Of a stretch of 64,000 nt of DNA, positions 1 through 8,702 are shown one piece after another. Within the stretch, counting starts at the first letter, position 1. Every line of letters begins with the position of its first letter. Source of the stretch: Robiginitalea biformata HTCC2501 (GTDB taxonomy: Bacteria; Bacteroidota; Bacteroidia; Flavobacteriales; Flavobacteriaceae); NCBI RefSeq assembly GCF_000024125.1, contig NC_013222.1, positions 1,054,001 through 1,118,000 of the forward strand, written 5' to 3'. The notes under the pieces are model-generated. The model was not told where the DNA came from and made no database searches. It was given only the letters and a program-made list of their open reading frames with translations. A program made the position numbers and the translations under genes.

Positions 1-804
1 TTGTACCGCCGTTTGGGCAAGCAAAAGTCCAACCTGAGCGTGGACCACCTCTCACAGGCCCTGGAACTCACCTCCGAGGGGGATACCACCAGGGAAGAAC
101 AAAAGATTTTGCAGGGCATCGTCTCCTTCGGGAACACGGATACCAAGCAGGTAATGCGCCCGCGCATCGATATTTTCGCGCTCGACGAGGGGATGAAATT
201 CCCGGAGGTACTCGAGGAAATCCGGAAAAACGGCTATTCCCGCATCCCGGTGTTTTCCGAAAACATGGACAACGTCCTGGGGGTGTTGTACGTAAAGGAC
301 CTCCTGCCGTACCTGGACCGGAAAACGTTTAACTGGATCACCCTGATCCGGGAACCTTTCTTTGTGCCCGAAAACAAGAAGCTCGACGACCTGCTCCTGG
401 AATTCCAAAACAAAAAGAACCACCTGGCCGTGGTGGTGGATGAATTCGGGGGGACTTCCGGGATCGTGACCCTGGAGGATGTTATCGAGGAAATCGTCGG
501 GGATATCAGCGACGAATTCGACGACGAAGACCTGATTTATTCCAAACTCGACGATAAAAACATCGTCTTTGAAGGGAAGACCAACCTGAAGGATTTTTAC
601 CGCGTCGCGCGGATTCCCGATACGGAACCTTTTGAACAGCGGAAAGGGGAGTCCGAAACCATTGCCGGGTTTGTCCTGGAAATTTCAGGGAACTTCCCGA
701 AACGGGGCGAAACGGTCTTGTTCAACGAATACCGGTTCCTGGTAGAAAGCGTGGATAAAAAGCGACTGAAACAAATTAAAATAACTTTGCCGGATGATGC
801 GTAG
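1..804 (+). CDS. gldE: Gliding motility protein GldE, C-terminal part
   Basis: The 267 visible residues are the cytoplasmic half of a CorC/HlyC-type protein. They hold two CBS domains (about residues 50-110 and 114-170, with the typical SRIPVF strand and a VVVDEFGGTSGIVTLEDVIEEIVG segment split across the second) and a C-terminal CorC_HlyC domain (about 185-265). The family is normally over 400 residues with an N-terminal DUF21 membrane domain, so the gene is cut by the window edge and the TTG at base 1 is not its start. GldE identity rests on the overlapping downstream gldD, the usual pairing in Flavobacteria. GldE and GldD are needed for gliding and are thought to assist the T9SS-linked motility machinery, although their biochemical roles are not known. 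Confidence 0.88.
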   Translation: MYRRLGKQKSNLSVDHLSQALELTSEGDTTREEQKILQGIVSFGNTDTKQVMRPRIDIFALDEGMKFPEVLEEIRKNGYSRIPVFSENMDNVLGVLYVKDLLPYLDRKTFNWITLIREPFFVPENKKLDDLLLEFQNKKNHLAVVVDEFGGTSGIVTLEDVIEEIVGDISDEFDDEDLIYSKLDDKNIVFEGKTNLKDFYRVARIPDTEPFEQRKGESETIAGFVLEISGNFPKRGETVLFNEYRFLVESVDKKRLKQIKITLPDDA

Positions 805-1348
805 GATTTTTTTGCTTGCCGGGCTGATGCCGTTGATTTGGGGATGCGGGGAAGACCCCCTGCCGAAACCCCGGGCAATGCTGCGCCTGGAATACCCCCG
901 GAAAGCCTACCGGGTACTGGAGTCCGACTGCCCGTTCCGGTTTGAATACAACCAGATGGCCTCCCGGGAATTCCGGGGAGACTGCGACCTCGTCCTGGAC
1001 TACCCCGAGATGAAAGGGTCGGTGTTTATCTCCTACAAGGCCGTGGACGGAAACCTCAGGTCGCTGCTTTCCGATGCGCAGAAACTATCCTACGAACACG
1101 TGGTGAAGGCGGACAACATCGTGGAACAGCCCTATATCAACCAGGAGGAAGCGGTATACGGGATGTTTTACGAAGTGCGCGGGGATGCCGCGTCCCAGTC
1201 CCAGTTTTACGTTACGGACAGCACGGACCACTTTGTAACGGGGTCCCTGTATTTTTACGCCAAACCGAACTACGACTCCATCTTGCCGGCCGCTGTCTAC
1301 CTGCAGAACGATATCCGCCGGATTATGGAGAGCCTGCGGTGGAAGTAA
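794..1348 (+). CDS. gldD: Gliding motility lipoprotein GldD
   Basis: A 184-residue protein with a short signal sequence ending in a lipobox-like LIWGC (Cys at about residue 18), followed by a GldD-type body beginning LPKPRAMLRLEYPRKAY. It matches the usual GldD length and start. The ORF begins 11 bases before the gldE stop, so the two genes are translationally coupled. GldD is an outer-membrane-associated lipoprotein required for gliding in Flavobacterium johnsoniae. Two adjacent ATG codons (794 and 797) could both serve as start. Confidence 0.9.
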   Translation: MMRRIFLLAGLMPLIWGCGEDPLPKPRAMLRLEYPRKAYRVLESDCPFRFEYNQMASREFRGDCDLVLDYPEMKGSVFISYKAVDGNLRSLLSDAQKLSYEHVVKADNIVEQPYINQEEAVYGMFYEVRGDAASQSQFYVTDSTDHFVTGSLYFYAKPNYDSILPAAVYLQNDIRRIMESLRWK

Positions 1349-1360
1349 TCTTCCGGATCC

Positions 1361-2335
1361 ATGACTGAAACCCCGCATACCCCAGAGGACCACTATACCC
1401 CGGAAAGCCTGAAGGAGGCACATGAGCTGATTGTGCCGTATATTCACAGGACCCCGGTAATGCAATCCCGGCAGCTCAATGAACTCGCAGGCGCGGAATT
1501 GTTTTTTAAGGCGGAGAATTTCCAGCGCGGGGGGTCCTACAAAATCCGCGGGGCAACCCATGCCCTGATCCGGCTGAGGCAGTCGCGGGACGCAGGCGGG
1601 GTGGTGACGCATTCTTCGGGGAATTTTGCCCAGGCGCTGTCCCTGGCAGCCCGGAGCCTCGGGATGCAGGCGCATATTGTGATGCCCGAAAATGCCCCGA
1701 AGGTCAAGCGCGAAGCCGTTTCCTCCTACGGGGGGCAGGTGGTGTTGTGTGCCCCAACCCTGGAGGCGCGTGAAGCCGAAGCGGCGCGTATTGAACGCGA
1801 GACAGGTGCGGCGTTTATCCACCCTTCCAACGACCCGATGGTTCTGCTGGGGCAGGGGACTGCCTGCTTGGAACTACTGGAAACGCACCCCGAATTGGAC
1901 CGGGTAGTGGCCCCTGTGGGCGGGGGAGGCCTGTTGGCCGGAACCAGCCTGGCCTGTGCGTTTTTCGGCCGGGATTGTGAGCCGGTAGGGGCCGAGCCCC
2001 TGGCAGTTGACGATGCCTACCGCTCCCTGAAAAGCGGCCGAATCGAAAAAAATGAATCTACCGATACCGTAGCCGACGGGCTCCGCACCGTACTGGGCAA
2101 CCATACATTCCCGGTATTGCAGCGCCATGTACGCACGATTATCCGCGTGGAAGAAGATGAAATCATCCGGGCGATGCGCCTGGTCTGGGAGCGGATGAAG
2201 CTGGTCGTGGAGCCCTCGAGTGCAGTAGCCCTCGCGGCGGTCCTGCGAGATCCCGGCCTGTTCCGGGGCACCCGGACGGGGATTGTAATTTCGGGGGGGA
2301 ACGTCGATCTGGACAACCTGCCGTTCAGCCGTTGA
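1361..2335 (+). CDS. Serine/threonine dehydratase-like PLP enzyme
   Basis: A 324-residue fold-type II pyridoxal-phosphate enzyme. The PLP lysine lies in the motif SYKIRGA (around residue 60) and the phosphate-binding glycine loop is PVGGGGLLAG (around residue 185). It lacks the C-terminal ACT-like regulatory domain of biosynthetic IlvA and has the length of catabolic threonine dehydratase or serine racemase. It most likely deaminates L-serine or L-threonine to the 2-oxo acid. Substrate choice (dehydratase, racemase or both) cannot be settled from sequence. It starts 12 bases after gldD and may be cotranscribed. Confidence 0.85.
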   Translation: MTETPHTPEDHYTPESLKEAHELIVPYIHRTPVMQSRQLNELAGAELFFKAENFQRGGSYKIRGATHALIRLRQSRDAGGVVTHSSGNFAQALSLAARSLGMQAHIVMPENAPKVKREAVSSYGGQVVLCAPTLEAREAEAARIERETGAAFIHPSNDPMVLLGQGTACLELLETHPELDRVVAPVGGGGLLAGTSLACAFFGRDCEPVGAEPLAVDDAYRSLKSGRIEKNESTDTVADGLRTVLGNHTFPVLQRHVRTIIRVEEDEIIRAMRLVWERMKLVVEPSSAVALAAVLRDPGLFRGTRTGIVISGGNVDLDNLPFSR

Positions 2336-2398
2336 TGCATGGGGACACCCCGCCCTGGGGGGTTGTGCCATAAGAAGCTAACCGGGTTTTCGCAAGTG

Positions 2399-2866
2399 TT
2401 ATTCCCGATCCGCGCCTTCCCGGGCTTCCTCAAGTACCTCCCGGGCCCGTTCGATACTGCCGAGTACCTGGTTGCGCATGGCCTCCACCTTTTCCTGTTC
2501 CTCCGCGAGCCACGCCTGTTTTTCCTGACTGAGGGCTTTTCCCTTCATGATTTCCTCGTGGTCAAACCGGTTGCCAAAGCCCTGCATCCAGTCCATCATA
2601 CTCTGGTGGGCTGCCTGGAGGTCCTGCATCGCAACTGCATACTGGCTGTCCTGCCCGGTGCTGTCCGCCAGGGGTTTTAATTCGGCCACGAGGTTGGCGA
2701 TGGTTTTCATTTCCGGCATCACCTCGTCGTGTACGGCGATTACCTCTTCCATCTGGCTGGGGGCGTCCTTGGCCTCCTGTTTTTTTTCGCCCCTGCATCC
2801 TGCAAGCAGCAGCATACCTGCCAACATCGCTCCCAGGACCGGCCGGCCGCCTAATAGATTCGTCAT
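2399..2866 (-). CDS. Hypothetical lipoprotein, helical
   Basis: A 155-residue protein with a signal peptide and lipobox (LLLAGC, Cys at about residue 24). The mature part is predicted helical and charged: MEEVIAVHDEVMPEMKTI, then a region with a QSMMDWMQGF segment and a Glu/Arg-rich tail. It resembles small flavobacterial viral A-type inclusion-like lipoproteins by name only, and no enzymatic motif is visible. A TAnnTTTG-type -7 box (TACTTTTG, 2892 to 2885 on the minus strand) lies just upstream, divergent from the EamA transporter. Function unknown. Confidence 0.75.
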   Translation of the reverse strand: MTNLLGGRPVLGAMLAGMLLLAGCRGEKKQEAKDAPSQMEEVIAVHDEVMPEMKTIANLVAELKPLADSTGQDSQYAVAMQDLQAAHQSMMDWMQGFGNRFDHEEIMKGKALSQEKQAWLAEEQEKVEAMRNQVLGSIERAREVLEEAREGADRE

Positions 2867-2918
2867 ACTATCGGATTATACCTTCAAAAGTAGCAACTTT
2901 GCAGCAATTGGCTGAGAA

Positions 2919-3833
2919 ATGAGCGAAACGCGACGCAGGTGGTTGTACCTGATGATCCTGGCAGTAATCTGGGGGAGTTCCTATATCCTGATCAAAAAGG
3001 CGTTGGCCGGGTTCAGCCCGCTCCAACTGGGGAGTGTCCGGATCGCAATGGCAGGCGGCATGTTGCTGCTGATCGGTCGTCGCTCCTTGCGCACCATCGG
3101 ACGGCACCAATGGAAATGGGTGGCCCTGAGCGGCGTGGTCGGCAGCCTGGTGCCCATGTACCTGTTCGCCTTCGCGGAAACCGAGATATCGAGTTCGGTG
3201 GCGGCCGTCCTGAATTCGCTGGTGCCCCTTTTCACGCTTTTCGTAGGGTATTTTGCCTTCGGGATTGGTTTTAGCAGGAACCAGTTGCTGGGCGTTTTGG
3301 TGGGATTCGCAGGGGCCCTCCTGCTAATCGGGATCGGCTCCCTGGCCCATCCGGGGAGGAACTACTGGTATGCCGGCCTGGTAGTCCTGGCCTCGCTGGG
3401 ATACGCCTGTAACGCCAATATCATCAAAAGCAAGCTGTCCGGCATAAGCCCCATGGGGATTGCGGTGGGTAATTTTGTTTGTATCCTGCCCGTGGCACTG
3501 GTCCTGACCGGCCTGTCCGGTGCCCTGAGCGAGCCGGTACGGGCATCGGCCGAATTCTGGCCTTCGGTGGGCTACCTGTTTTTGCTATGCGCTTTCGGGA
3601 CCTGTATCGCCAAAGTCCTCTTCAACCACCTGATCCATATATCCACCCCCGTTTTCTCGGTATCCGTCACCTACCTGATCCCGGTGGTTGGCATCCTCTG
3701 GGGCCTGGCGGACGGGGAGGCCTTTGGGCTGAAACAGGTAGGCGCGGCGGGCCTGATCCTTTTGGGGGTCTACCTGGTAAACAAAAAAAAGCGCCTGCAG
3801 GTGCAGGCGCATAAAAATCGTTCGGGTTCCTAG
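2919..3833 (+). CDS. EamA/DMT family transporter
   Basis: A 304-residue inner-membrane protein with ten predicted hydrophobic segments arranged as two EamA repeats. The N-terminal repeat carries the family signature WGSSYILIKKAL, and the second repeat starts near residue 150 (YAGLVVLASLGYACNANIIK). Members of this superfamily export or import metabolites such as amino acids. The substrate cannot be inferred. The last coding bases contain a perfect inverted repeat that looks like a terminator for the convergent M16 operon (see 3782-3809), which explains the odd basic tail KKKRLQVQAHK. Confidence 0.85.
   Translation: MSETRRRWLYLMILAVIWGSSYILIKKALAGFSPLQLGSVRIAMAGGMLLLIGRRSLRTIGRHQWKWVALSGVVGSLVPMYLFAFAETEISSSVAAVLNSLVPLFTLFVGYFAFGIGFSRNQLLGVLVGFAGALLLIGIGSLAHPGRNYWYAGLVVLASLGYACNANIIKSKLSGISPMGIAVGNFVCILPVALVLTGLSGALSEPVRASAEFWPSVGYLFLLCAFGTCIAKVLFNHLIHISTPVFSVSVTYLIPVVGILWGLADGEAFGLKQVGAAGLILLGVYLVNKKKRLQVQAHKNRSGS
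3782..3809 (-). terminator. Intrinsic terminator of the M16 operon, inside a coding region
   Basis: Read on the minus strand, a perfect 9-bp stem (GCGCCTGCA / TGCAGGCGC, 2-base loop) is followed by a run of eight T. It lies about 70 bases beyond the stop of the minus-strand M16 gene. The same bases code for the last residues of the plus-strand EamA transporter. Confidence 0.75.
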
Positions 3834-3879
3834 GCCCATCCCGGGGTACAATCCGGGGTAACTGCCCCAGGTCCGCGGG

Positions 3880-5958
3880 TCAGTCAAAATCCGAATCCTG
3901 GATCTGGTAATTGACCACAGCTTCCAGCAAGGTAGTCTCCACCTGCTGGGGGCCCATCGCCTGGGATTTCATGGAGGGAAACAGGATTCCTTCCACCTCC
4001 TGGTAATCCGAGATCAGCGTTTCCTGGTTCTGGGTCTGTCCGTTCATGGAAACGACGGATGCCTCCTTGACCTTCAGGCCGGTTTCCACATCGTAGAAAT
4101 AACTGGTTTGTACGGCCTGTCCGGGGACGTCAATACGGTAGGCCGGCTTGCCGTCCACTTCCTCGGTCCCCGCCAGGCTGGCATCCGGGTTGGCCGAAAC
4201 AGCCTGTTCCGGGAAAACCCCCACCACCTGCATCATATCCTGTTTCATCTGTTCGGGCAGGGGTACCTTGTTGCCCCCCTGTTTCATGTAGAGTTCGTCC
4301 CCCTTGGCAACGACGCCCATCATGGCATTGTCGTTCATAAAGGTCGTCTGCGCAAAGCGGTCGGCTGTACGGACTTCTTCGATGCGGATGGCCGAGCCCA
4401 TGACATTCCCCTGGTAGACCAGCTTCAGGGATTCAATCCGGCCCACCGCTTCCCGGCCTCCGATTGCCTCGAAATACCGGTCGATGACGGATTGAACGGT
4501 AACGCCTTCCGGTACGGCAGCTTCGTAATCGGGCCGGTCTACCGGTTCCGCTTCCTTGTTGTAGTATTTCACCGGGATCTTCCGGCCTTCAAAAGTGACA
4601 TTTTCGAGGTTTTCGAGCACTTCGCTTCCTTTTCCGGCCACCACCACCCGGGCATTGGACGGTTCAAAATATTTCCGGGCCGCCTGCTGCACGTCTTCCC
4701 GGGTGATTTTCCCCAGGCGCTCCAGGTAGGTCTTGTAGTAATCCGCGGGCAGGTTTTCGGTTTCGATGTTGAGGGCATACCGCGCCATGGTGGCGGGTTG
4801 TTCCAGGGCCAGGACGAAACTGCCGGTATACTTGGCCTTGGCCACTTCCAATTCGCTCTCCGAAACGGGTTCCTCCCGGATCCGTTTGATCTCTTTGAGG
4901 ATTTCCACCACCGAGCTGTCGGTTACCTGGTTCCGCACGCTGGCGGTGGCCCGGAACCGGGCCGGGCCGTACTTGTCGTTGTTGATCTGCGAATAGGAGC
5001 CATAGGTGTACCCCTTGTCTTCGCGGAGGTTCAGGAAGAGACGCGCTTCGCCCCCGCCTCCCAGGATACGGTTGGCCACCAGGGCAGCCAGGTAGTCCGG
5101 GTCGTTCATCTGCAGCTCCACGAGGTTCTGCACCGCGATCTCCGACTGCACGGCATTGGGCATATCGACAAAGTTGATTTGCGTGTATTGGGCGTCCGAT
5201 GGCTCGGTGTAGGAGAAGGACGGGGGGGCTGCCTTGGTCCATGGGGTGAAATACTGATCCACCAGTTCGCGGACCTGGTCAAAGGACACATCCCCGATGA
5301 CCACCAGGTAGGCGTTGGCCGGCACAAAGTAATTCCGGTAGAATTCCTGCACGTCGTACAGGCTTACATTATTGACGGTCTCCTCCGTGGTAAATTCCCC
5401 ATAGGGGTGCTCCTTTCCGTAGGCCAGGGCGCGCTGCACCCGACCGGCTATCTGTCCCACGTCTTTCTCGCCGGCTTTCAGGGAGGTGAGCAGTTTGTCT
5501 TTCTCTTTCTGGAACTCTTCCTCGGTGAAATCCGGGTAGAGGGCTGCCTCGGACATCAACTCGAGTATGCGGGGGAAATACGTGCTCAGGGATTGCGCAA
5601 AAGCGCTCTGCGCCCCAAAGTTGATGGTTGCCCCGAGAAAGTCTACCTCCTCGTTGAATTCGTCCTTGGGAATGTTTTCGGACCCGTTGCCCATCAGACT
5701 GCCGACCAGGGAGGATACCCCGGCCTTCTCGCCTTCTTTTATCGGCGGGTTGTCCAGGAGCAACTGGATGGTTACCCGGGGGAGTTTGTGGTTTTCCACC
5801 ACCAGGACTTTCAACCCGTTGCGCAATTCAAAACGCTGGGGGTCCTGCAGGTTGATTTCAGGTGCCGGGCCCGGCTCCGGCATCTGGGACCGGTCTGTCT
5901 GTCCGCGAAGCGCAATTGCGCCCAGGAACACAAAACAAAATATCAGATTCTTTTTCAT
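3880..5958 (-). CDS. M16 family peptidase-like protein without zinc motif
   Basis: A 692-residue secreted protein with a signal peptide (about residues 1-19). Two M16 half-domains follow (about 40-250 and 260-470). The position of the zinc motif HxxEH reads SLVGS (residues 83-87), so both histidines and the glutamate are gone. In bacterial M16B systems such an inactive subunit pairs with a catalytic one, here the gene directly upstream (5963-7282). An extra domain of about 200 residues (roughly 490-692) has a beta-rich pattern similar to outer membrane lipoprotein-sorting (LolA-like) proteins; that resemblance is an inference. Probably acts in the periplasm as a heterodimer with its neighbour. 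Confidence 0.87.
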   Translation of the reverse strand: MKKNLIFCFVFLGAIALRGQTDRSQMPEPGPAPEINLQDPQRFELRNGLKVLVVENHKLPRVTIQLLLDNPPIKEGEKAGVSSLVGSLMGNGSENIPKDEFNEEVDFLGATINFGAQSAFAQSLSTYFPRILELMSEAALYPDFTEEEFQKEKDKLLTSLKAGEKDVGQIAGRVQRALAYGKEHPYGEFTTEETVNNVSLYDVQEFYRNYFVPANAYLVVIGDVSFDQVRELVDQYFTPWTKAAPPSFSYTEPSDAQYTQINFVDMPNAVQSEIAVQNLVELQMNDPDYLAALVANRILGGGGEARLFLNLREDKGYTYGSYSQINNDKYGPARFRATASVRNQVTDSSVVEILKEIKRIREEPVSESELEVAKAKYTGSFVLALEQPATMARYALNIETENLPADYYKTYLERLGKITREDVQQAARKYFEPSNARVVVAGKGSEVLENLENVTFEGRKIPVKYYNKEAEPVDRPDYEAAVPEGVTVQSVIDRYFEAIGGREAVGRIESLKLVYQGNVMGSAIRIEEVRTADRFAQTTFMNDNAMMGVVAKGDELYMKQGGNKVPLPEQMKQDMMQVVGVFPEQAVSANPDASLAGTEEVDGKPAYRIDVPGQAVQTSYFYDVETGLKVKEASVVSMNGQTQNQETLISDYQEVEGILFPSMKSQAMGPQQVETTLLEAVVNYQIQDSDFD

Positions 5959-5962
5959 GCTG

Positions 5963-7282
5963 TTAATTTTCGCTGGGGGGTTCGGGCAGGTAGTCGATTA
6001 CCACCCGTTGATTCGGTTTCAGGTATTTTTGGGCCACCTCCCGGATTTCCTCCCGGGTGATGGATCGGTAGATCTCGATTTCCTTGTTGATGAGTTCCGT
6101 ATCGCCGTAGAGCATGTAATTGGTGGCGAGGGAACCGGCAATCCCCTGGATGCTCGAATTGGAATTCACGTAGCGGTTCTCGAATTTGTTCTGCAGCTTC
6201 TGGTAATCCCGCTCGGTGATCAAATCGGTCCGAACAGCCGCAATTTCCTCTTCGATTTCCGTGACCAGGGTGTCCAGGGGCGTCTCCCCAACCGGGAGCG
6301 AGAAGACGATATACATGCCGTAATCCTCCTGCCCGATATTAAAGGCGCCTACCTGCAGGGCCTGTTTCTGGTCGTCTACGAGTTTCTTGTAAAGTTTCGA
6401 ACTTTTCCCGTCGGAAAGATAGGAGGAAATCATGTCCAGTACATAGGCATCCCGTTGTTTAAAGCCCGGGGTCCGGTAAGCGACAATGGATGCGGGGATC
6501 TGGATGTTCTTGTCGTAGGCGGTACTCCGTACCTCCGAGGTAATCGGGTCTTCCACCGGGTAATCCCGTACAATCTGGTCCCCGCGGGGGATTTCCGAAA
6601 AATACTTGTCTACCAGCCGGCGCGTTTCCGCCATGTCGATATCCCCGGCTACCACCAGTACGGCGTTGTTGGGGACATAGTACTTTTCATTATAGGCGAT
6701 GACGTCCTCGAGGCTGGCCGCGTCCAGGTCTTCCATATACCCGATATTCGGGTCTTTGTAGGGGTGTTTCTCGAAGAGGTTTTTCCCGAGTACCGGAAGG
6801 ATCTGACCGTAGGGGGAGTTGTCGTACCGGAGCCTGCGCTCTTCCTTCACCACTTCGATCTGGGTATCCAGGCCTTCCTGGTTGATAATCGGGTGGAGCA
6901 TGCGTTCGGATTCCATCCACAACCCGAGTTCCAGGTTGTTCGATGGGAACACCTCGTAATAATAAGTGCGGTCCTGGGAGGTGTTTGCATTGTTCTGCCC
7001 GCCCCGGGAGGAGACGATTTCGAACCATTTACCCTTTTCGATGTTCTCGGTCCCTTCAAACAACAGGTGCTCAAAGAGGTGTGCAAAGCCCGTCCGGCCT
7101 TCCGTCCGGTCTTTTCCGCCCACGTGGTACATCACCGAGGTCACGACCACGGGGGCCGTATTGTCCTGGTGGAGGATCACATGCAGGCCGTTGTCCAGGT
7201 CGTATTCCTCATAGGCGACCTCCTGGGCCGCTGCGGGAAGCGCGCTGGCCAGGCACAGGATTGTCAGCAATAATTTTTTCAT
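5963..7282 (-). CDS. M16 family zinc peptidase (catalytic)
   Basis: A 439-residue protein with a signal peptide cut near residue 19 (LPAAAQ). The inverted zinc motif HLFEH sits at residues 68-72, and the distal glutamate lies in VVKEERR around residue 147-148, the expected spacing for M16. The R/Y substrate pocket of the second half-domain is probably the segment near the C-terminus. It is the first gene of a two-gene operon; the inactive partner starts 4 bases after its stop. It likely degrades small peptides in the periplasm. Close M16B homologues of similar length occur throughout Bacteroidota. Confidence 0.92.
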   Translation of the reverse strand: MKKLLLTILCLASALPAAAQEVAYEEYDLDNGLHVILHQDNTAPVVVTSVMYHVGGKDRTEGRTGFAHLFEHLLFEGTENIEKGKWFEIVSSRGGQNNANTSQDRTYYYEVFPSNNLELGLWMESERMLHPIINQEGLDTQIEVVKEERRLRYDNSPYGQILPVLGKNLFEKHPYKDPNIGYMEDLDAASLEDVIAYNEKYYVPNNAVLVVAGDIDMAETRRLVDKYFSEIPRGDQIVRDYPVEDPITSEVRSTAYDKNIQIPASIVAYRTPGFKQRDAYVLDMISSYLSDGKSSKLYKKLVDDQKQALQVGAFNIGQEDYGMYIVFSLPVGETPLDTLVTEIEEEIAAVRTDLITERDYQKLQNKFENRYVNSNSSIQGIAGSLATNYMLYGDTELINKEIEIYRSITREEIREVAQKYLKPNQRVVIDYLPEPPSEN

Positions 7283-7312
7283 TGATGGTCTGGTATTAAA
7301 TGTGAATCTGTA

Positions 7313-7340
7313 GGATGCCTCCCGGAGGATGCCTCCCGGA
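7313..7340. repeat. 14-bp perfect tandem duplication
   Basis: GGATGCCTCCCGGA occurs twice with no gap in the 231-base gap upstream of the M16 operon. It may be a replication-slippage product or part of the M16 promoter region. Apart from this and a weak -7-like TATCTTTA near 7482, nothing else is recognisable between 7283 and 7513. Confidence 0.8.
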
Positions 7341-7513
7341 AAGAAGCGATCGAGCTAAAATAACATGTTTCCCGGGAAAAGCAGAATTTTCGGTCTCTGG
7401 TTTACACTTTATTAACCCCGGAAATGCCCGGACAACGTCAATCCCTGCCCAAATCGCTCGGAAATTTATACAATAGTATTATCTTTAAATACATCTAAAA
7501 CCAGCAACGCACC

Positions 7514-7966
7514 ATGACGAATTACGCGATACCCGTCCGGTTCGGGCTGGCAACCAGCGGTTGCCTGATTGCCTATTTCCTGATCCTTTCCCTGTTTGAC
7601 ATGCATACCAATGTATTTTACAGCTTGTTCAACGGGGTGATCACAGGGTTTGGCATCTACGAGGCAATCAAGGTGTTCCGGTTGCGCCTGGGCGCGGGCT
7701 TCGACTACAGCAAGGGCTTTACCGCCGGCATTGTCACGGGGTTTGTGGCAACGCTGATTTTTACGTTTTTCTTTGCATTCTACAGTACGGAAATCAGCCA
7801 GGACTTCCTGCAGAACCTGTCAACGGTCTTCTTTAAGGATTTCCAGAATTTTGAGGGGATCGTATTTTTTACCGTAGCCATTATGGGGTTTGCCACATCG
7901 GTGGTTCTGACGCTCACATTCATGCAGCTGTTCAAATCCTCCAATAACCTGAAAAAATCTTCCTAA
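7514..7966 (+). CDS. DUF4199-type membrane protein
   Basis: A 150-residue protein with four predicted transmembrane helices (about residues 8-28, 35-50, 70-95 and 120-145). The layout and the segment FDYSKGFTAGIVTGFVATL match DUF4199, a Bacteroidota family of unknown function. It stands alone between the divergent M16 operon and rplU. No catalytic residues are evident. Confidence 0.75.
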   Translation: MTNYAIPVRFGLATSGCLIAYFLILSLFDMHTNVFYSLFNGVITGFGIYEAIKVFRLRLGAGFDYSKGFTAGIVTGFVATLIFTFFFAFYSTEISQDFLQNLSTVFFKDFQNFEGIVFFTVAIMGFATSVVLTLTFMQLFKSSNNLKKSS

Positions 7967-7982
7967 AATCCTCCCGGACAGC

Positions 7983-8012
7983 TTGCCAGTTGTGAATTAA
8001 GCAGTATATTTG
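7983..8012 (+). promoter_or_regulatory. Promoter of rplU-rpmA
   Basis: Bacteroidota-type promoter: TTG at 7983-7985, a 19-base spacer and a perfect -7 box TATATTTG at 8005-8012. Transcription would start near 8019, giving a leader of about 70 bases. Confidence 0.65.
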
Positions 8013-8035
8013 CACCCGCCTTAACCGGTTGCGGC

Positions 8036-8050
8036 ATTCCGCGTCGGAAT
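8036..8050 (+). promoter_or_regulatory. Stem-loop in the rplU leader
   Basis: Perfect 6-bp stem ATTCCG / CGGAAT with a 3-base loop, between the predicted start of transcription and the rplU start codon. It could be part of an autoregulatory ribosomal-protein leader. That role is a guess; the hairpin itself is visible. Confidence 0.4.
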
Positions 8051-8089
8051 ATGGCCATTCATTAAATTATTTAGTAACGTATTCACGCT

Positions 8090-8659
8090 ATGTACGCAAT
8101 TGTAGAGATAGCAGGGCAGCAATTTAAAGTTGCGAAAGACCAGAAGGTTTACGTGCACCGCCTGCGGGAAGAGGAAGGCCAGAAGGTTTCCTTTGACCAG
8201 GTCCTTTTGATCGGGGACGGTGACTCGGTAACCATTGGCGCCCCGGCTATAGACGGAGCCGCTGTTGAGGCCAAAGTCGTTAAACACCTGAAAGGGGACA
8301 AGGTTATTGTCTTCAAGAAAAAACGCCGGAAGGGGTATCGCAAGAAGAACGGCCACCGCCAGTATCTGACGGAACTGATGATCGAGGAGATCGTCGCCAA
8401 AGGAGCCAAAAAAGCAGCCCCGAAAAAGGAAAAACCGGCCAAATCCGAAGCGGCACCTGCCAAAAAATCGGAGCCGGCCAAGGATGCCAAAGCGGAATCC
8501 GCCAAGAAGGAGGCCCCGGCCAAAACGGCCCCCAAGGCGTCTGAGGACCTGAGCAGCAAAACCGTAGCGGAACTCCGCGAAATGGCCAAGGCACAGGAAA
8601 TCACCGGTTACTCTTCCATGAAGAAGGCCGAGTTGATCGAAGCCCTGGGCGGGAAATAA
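8090..8659 (+). CDS. rplU: Ribosomal protein bL21 with a C-terminal SAP-like extension
   Basis: Residues 1 to about 103 are a normal bL21 (start [20 protein letters not shown]; basic [16 protein letters not shown] segment that contacts 23S rRNA). Typical bL21 ends there. This protein runs to 189 residues: a Lys/Ala/Pro-rich linker (about 104-148) is followed by a compact helical module (about 150-189) with the pattern [18 protein letters not shown] and [10 protein letters not shown], as in SAP or Rho N-terminal domains that bind nucleic acid. The extension is known in some Bacteroidota. First gene of an operon with rpmA. Confidence 0.95.
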   Translation: MYAIVEIAGQQFKVAKDQKVYVHRLREEEGQKVSFDQVLLIGDGDSVTIGAPAIDGAAVEAKVVKHLKGDKVIVFKKKRRKGYRKKNGHRQYLTELMIEEIVAKGAKKAAPKKEKPAKSEAAPAKKSEPAKDAKAESAKKEAPAKTAPKASEDLSSKTVAELREMAKAQEITGYSSMKKAELIEALGGK

Positions 8660-8702
8660 ATAAATGAAAACCGGGAAGCGTTTCCCAGAAAACTTATAGA
8701 TC

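Noticed and set aside
4108..6060. Long plus-strand open frame opposite the M16 genes
   Set aside because: It lies antisense to a well-supported M16 gene, has no family pattern, and is typical of the long non-coding frames that GC-rich DNA produces.
5567..7273. 568-codon plus-strand frame opposite the M16 pair
   Set aside because: Antisense to strongly conserved coding sequence; composition is that of a mirror frame.
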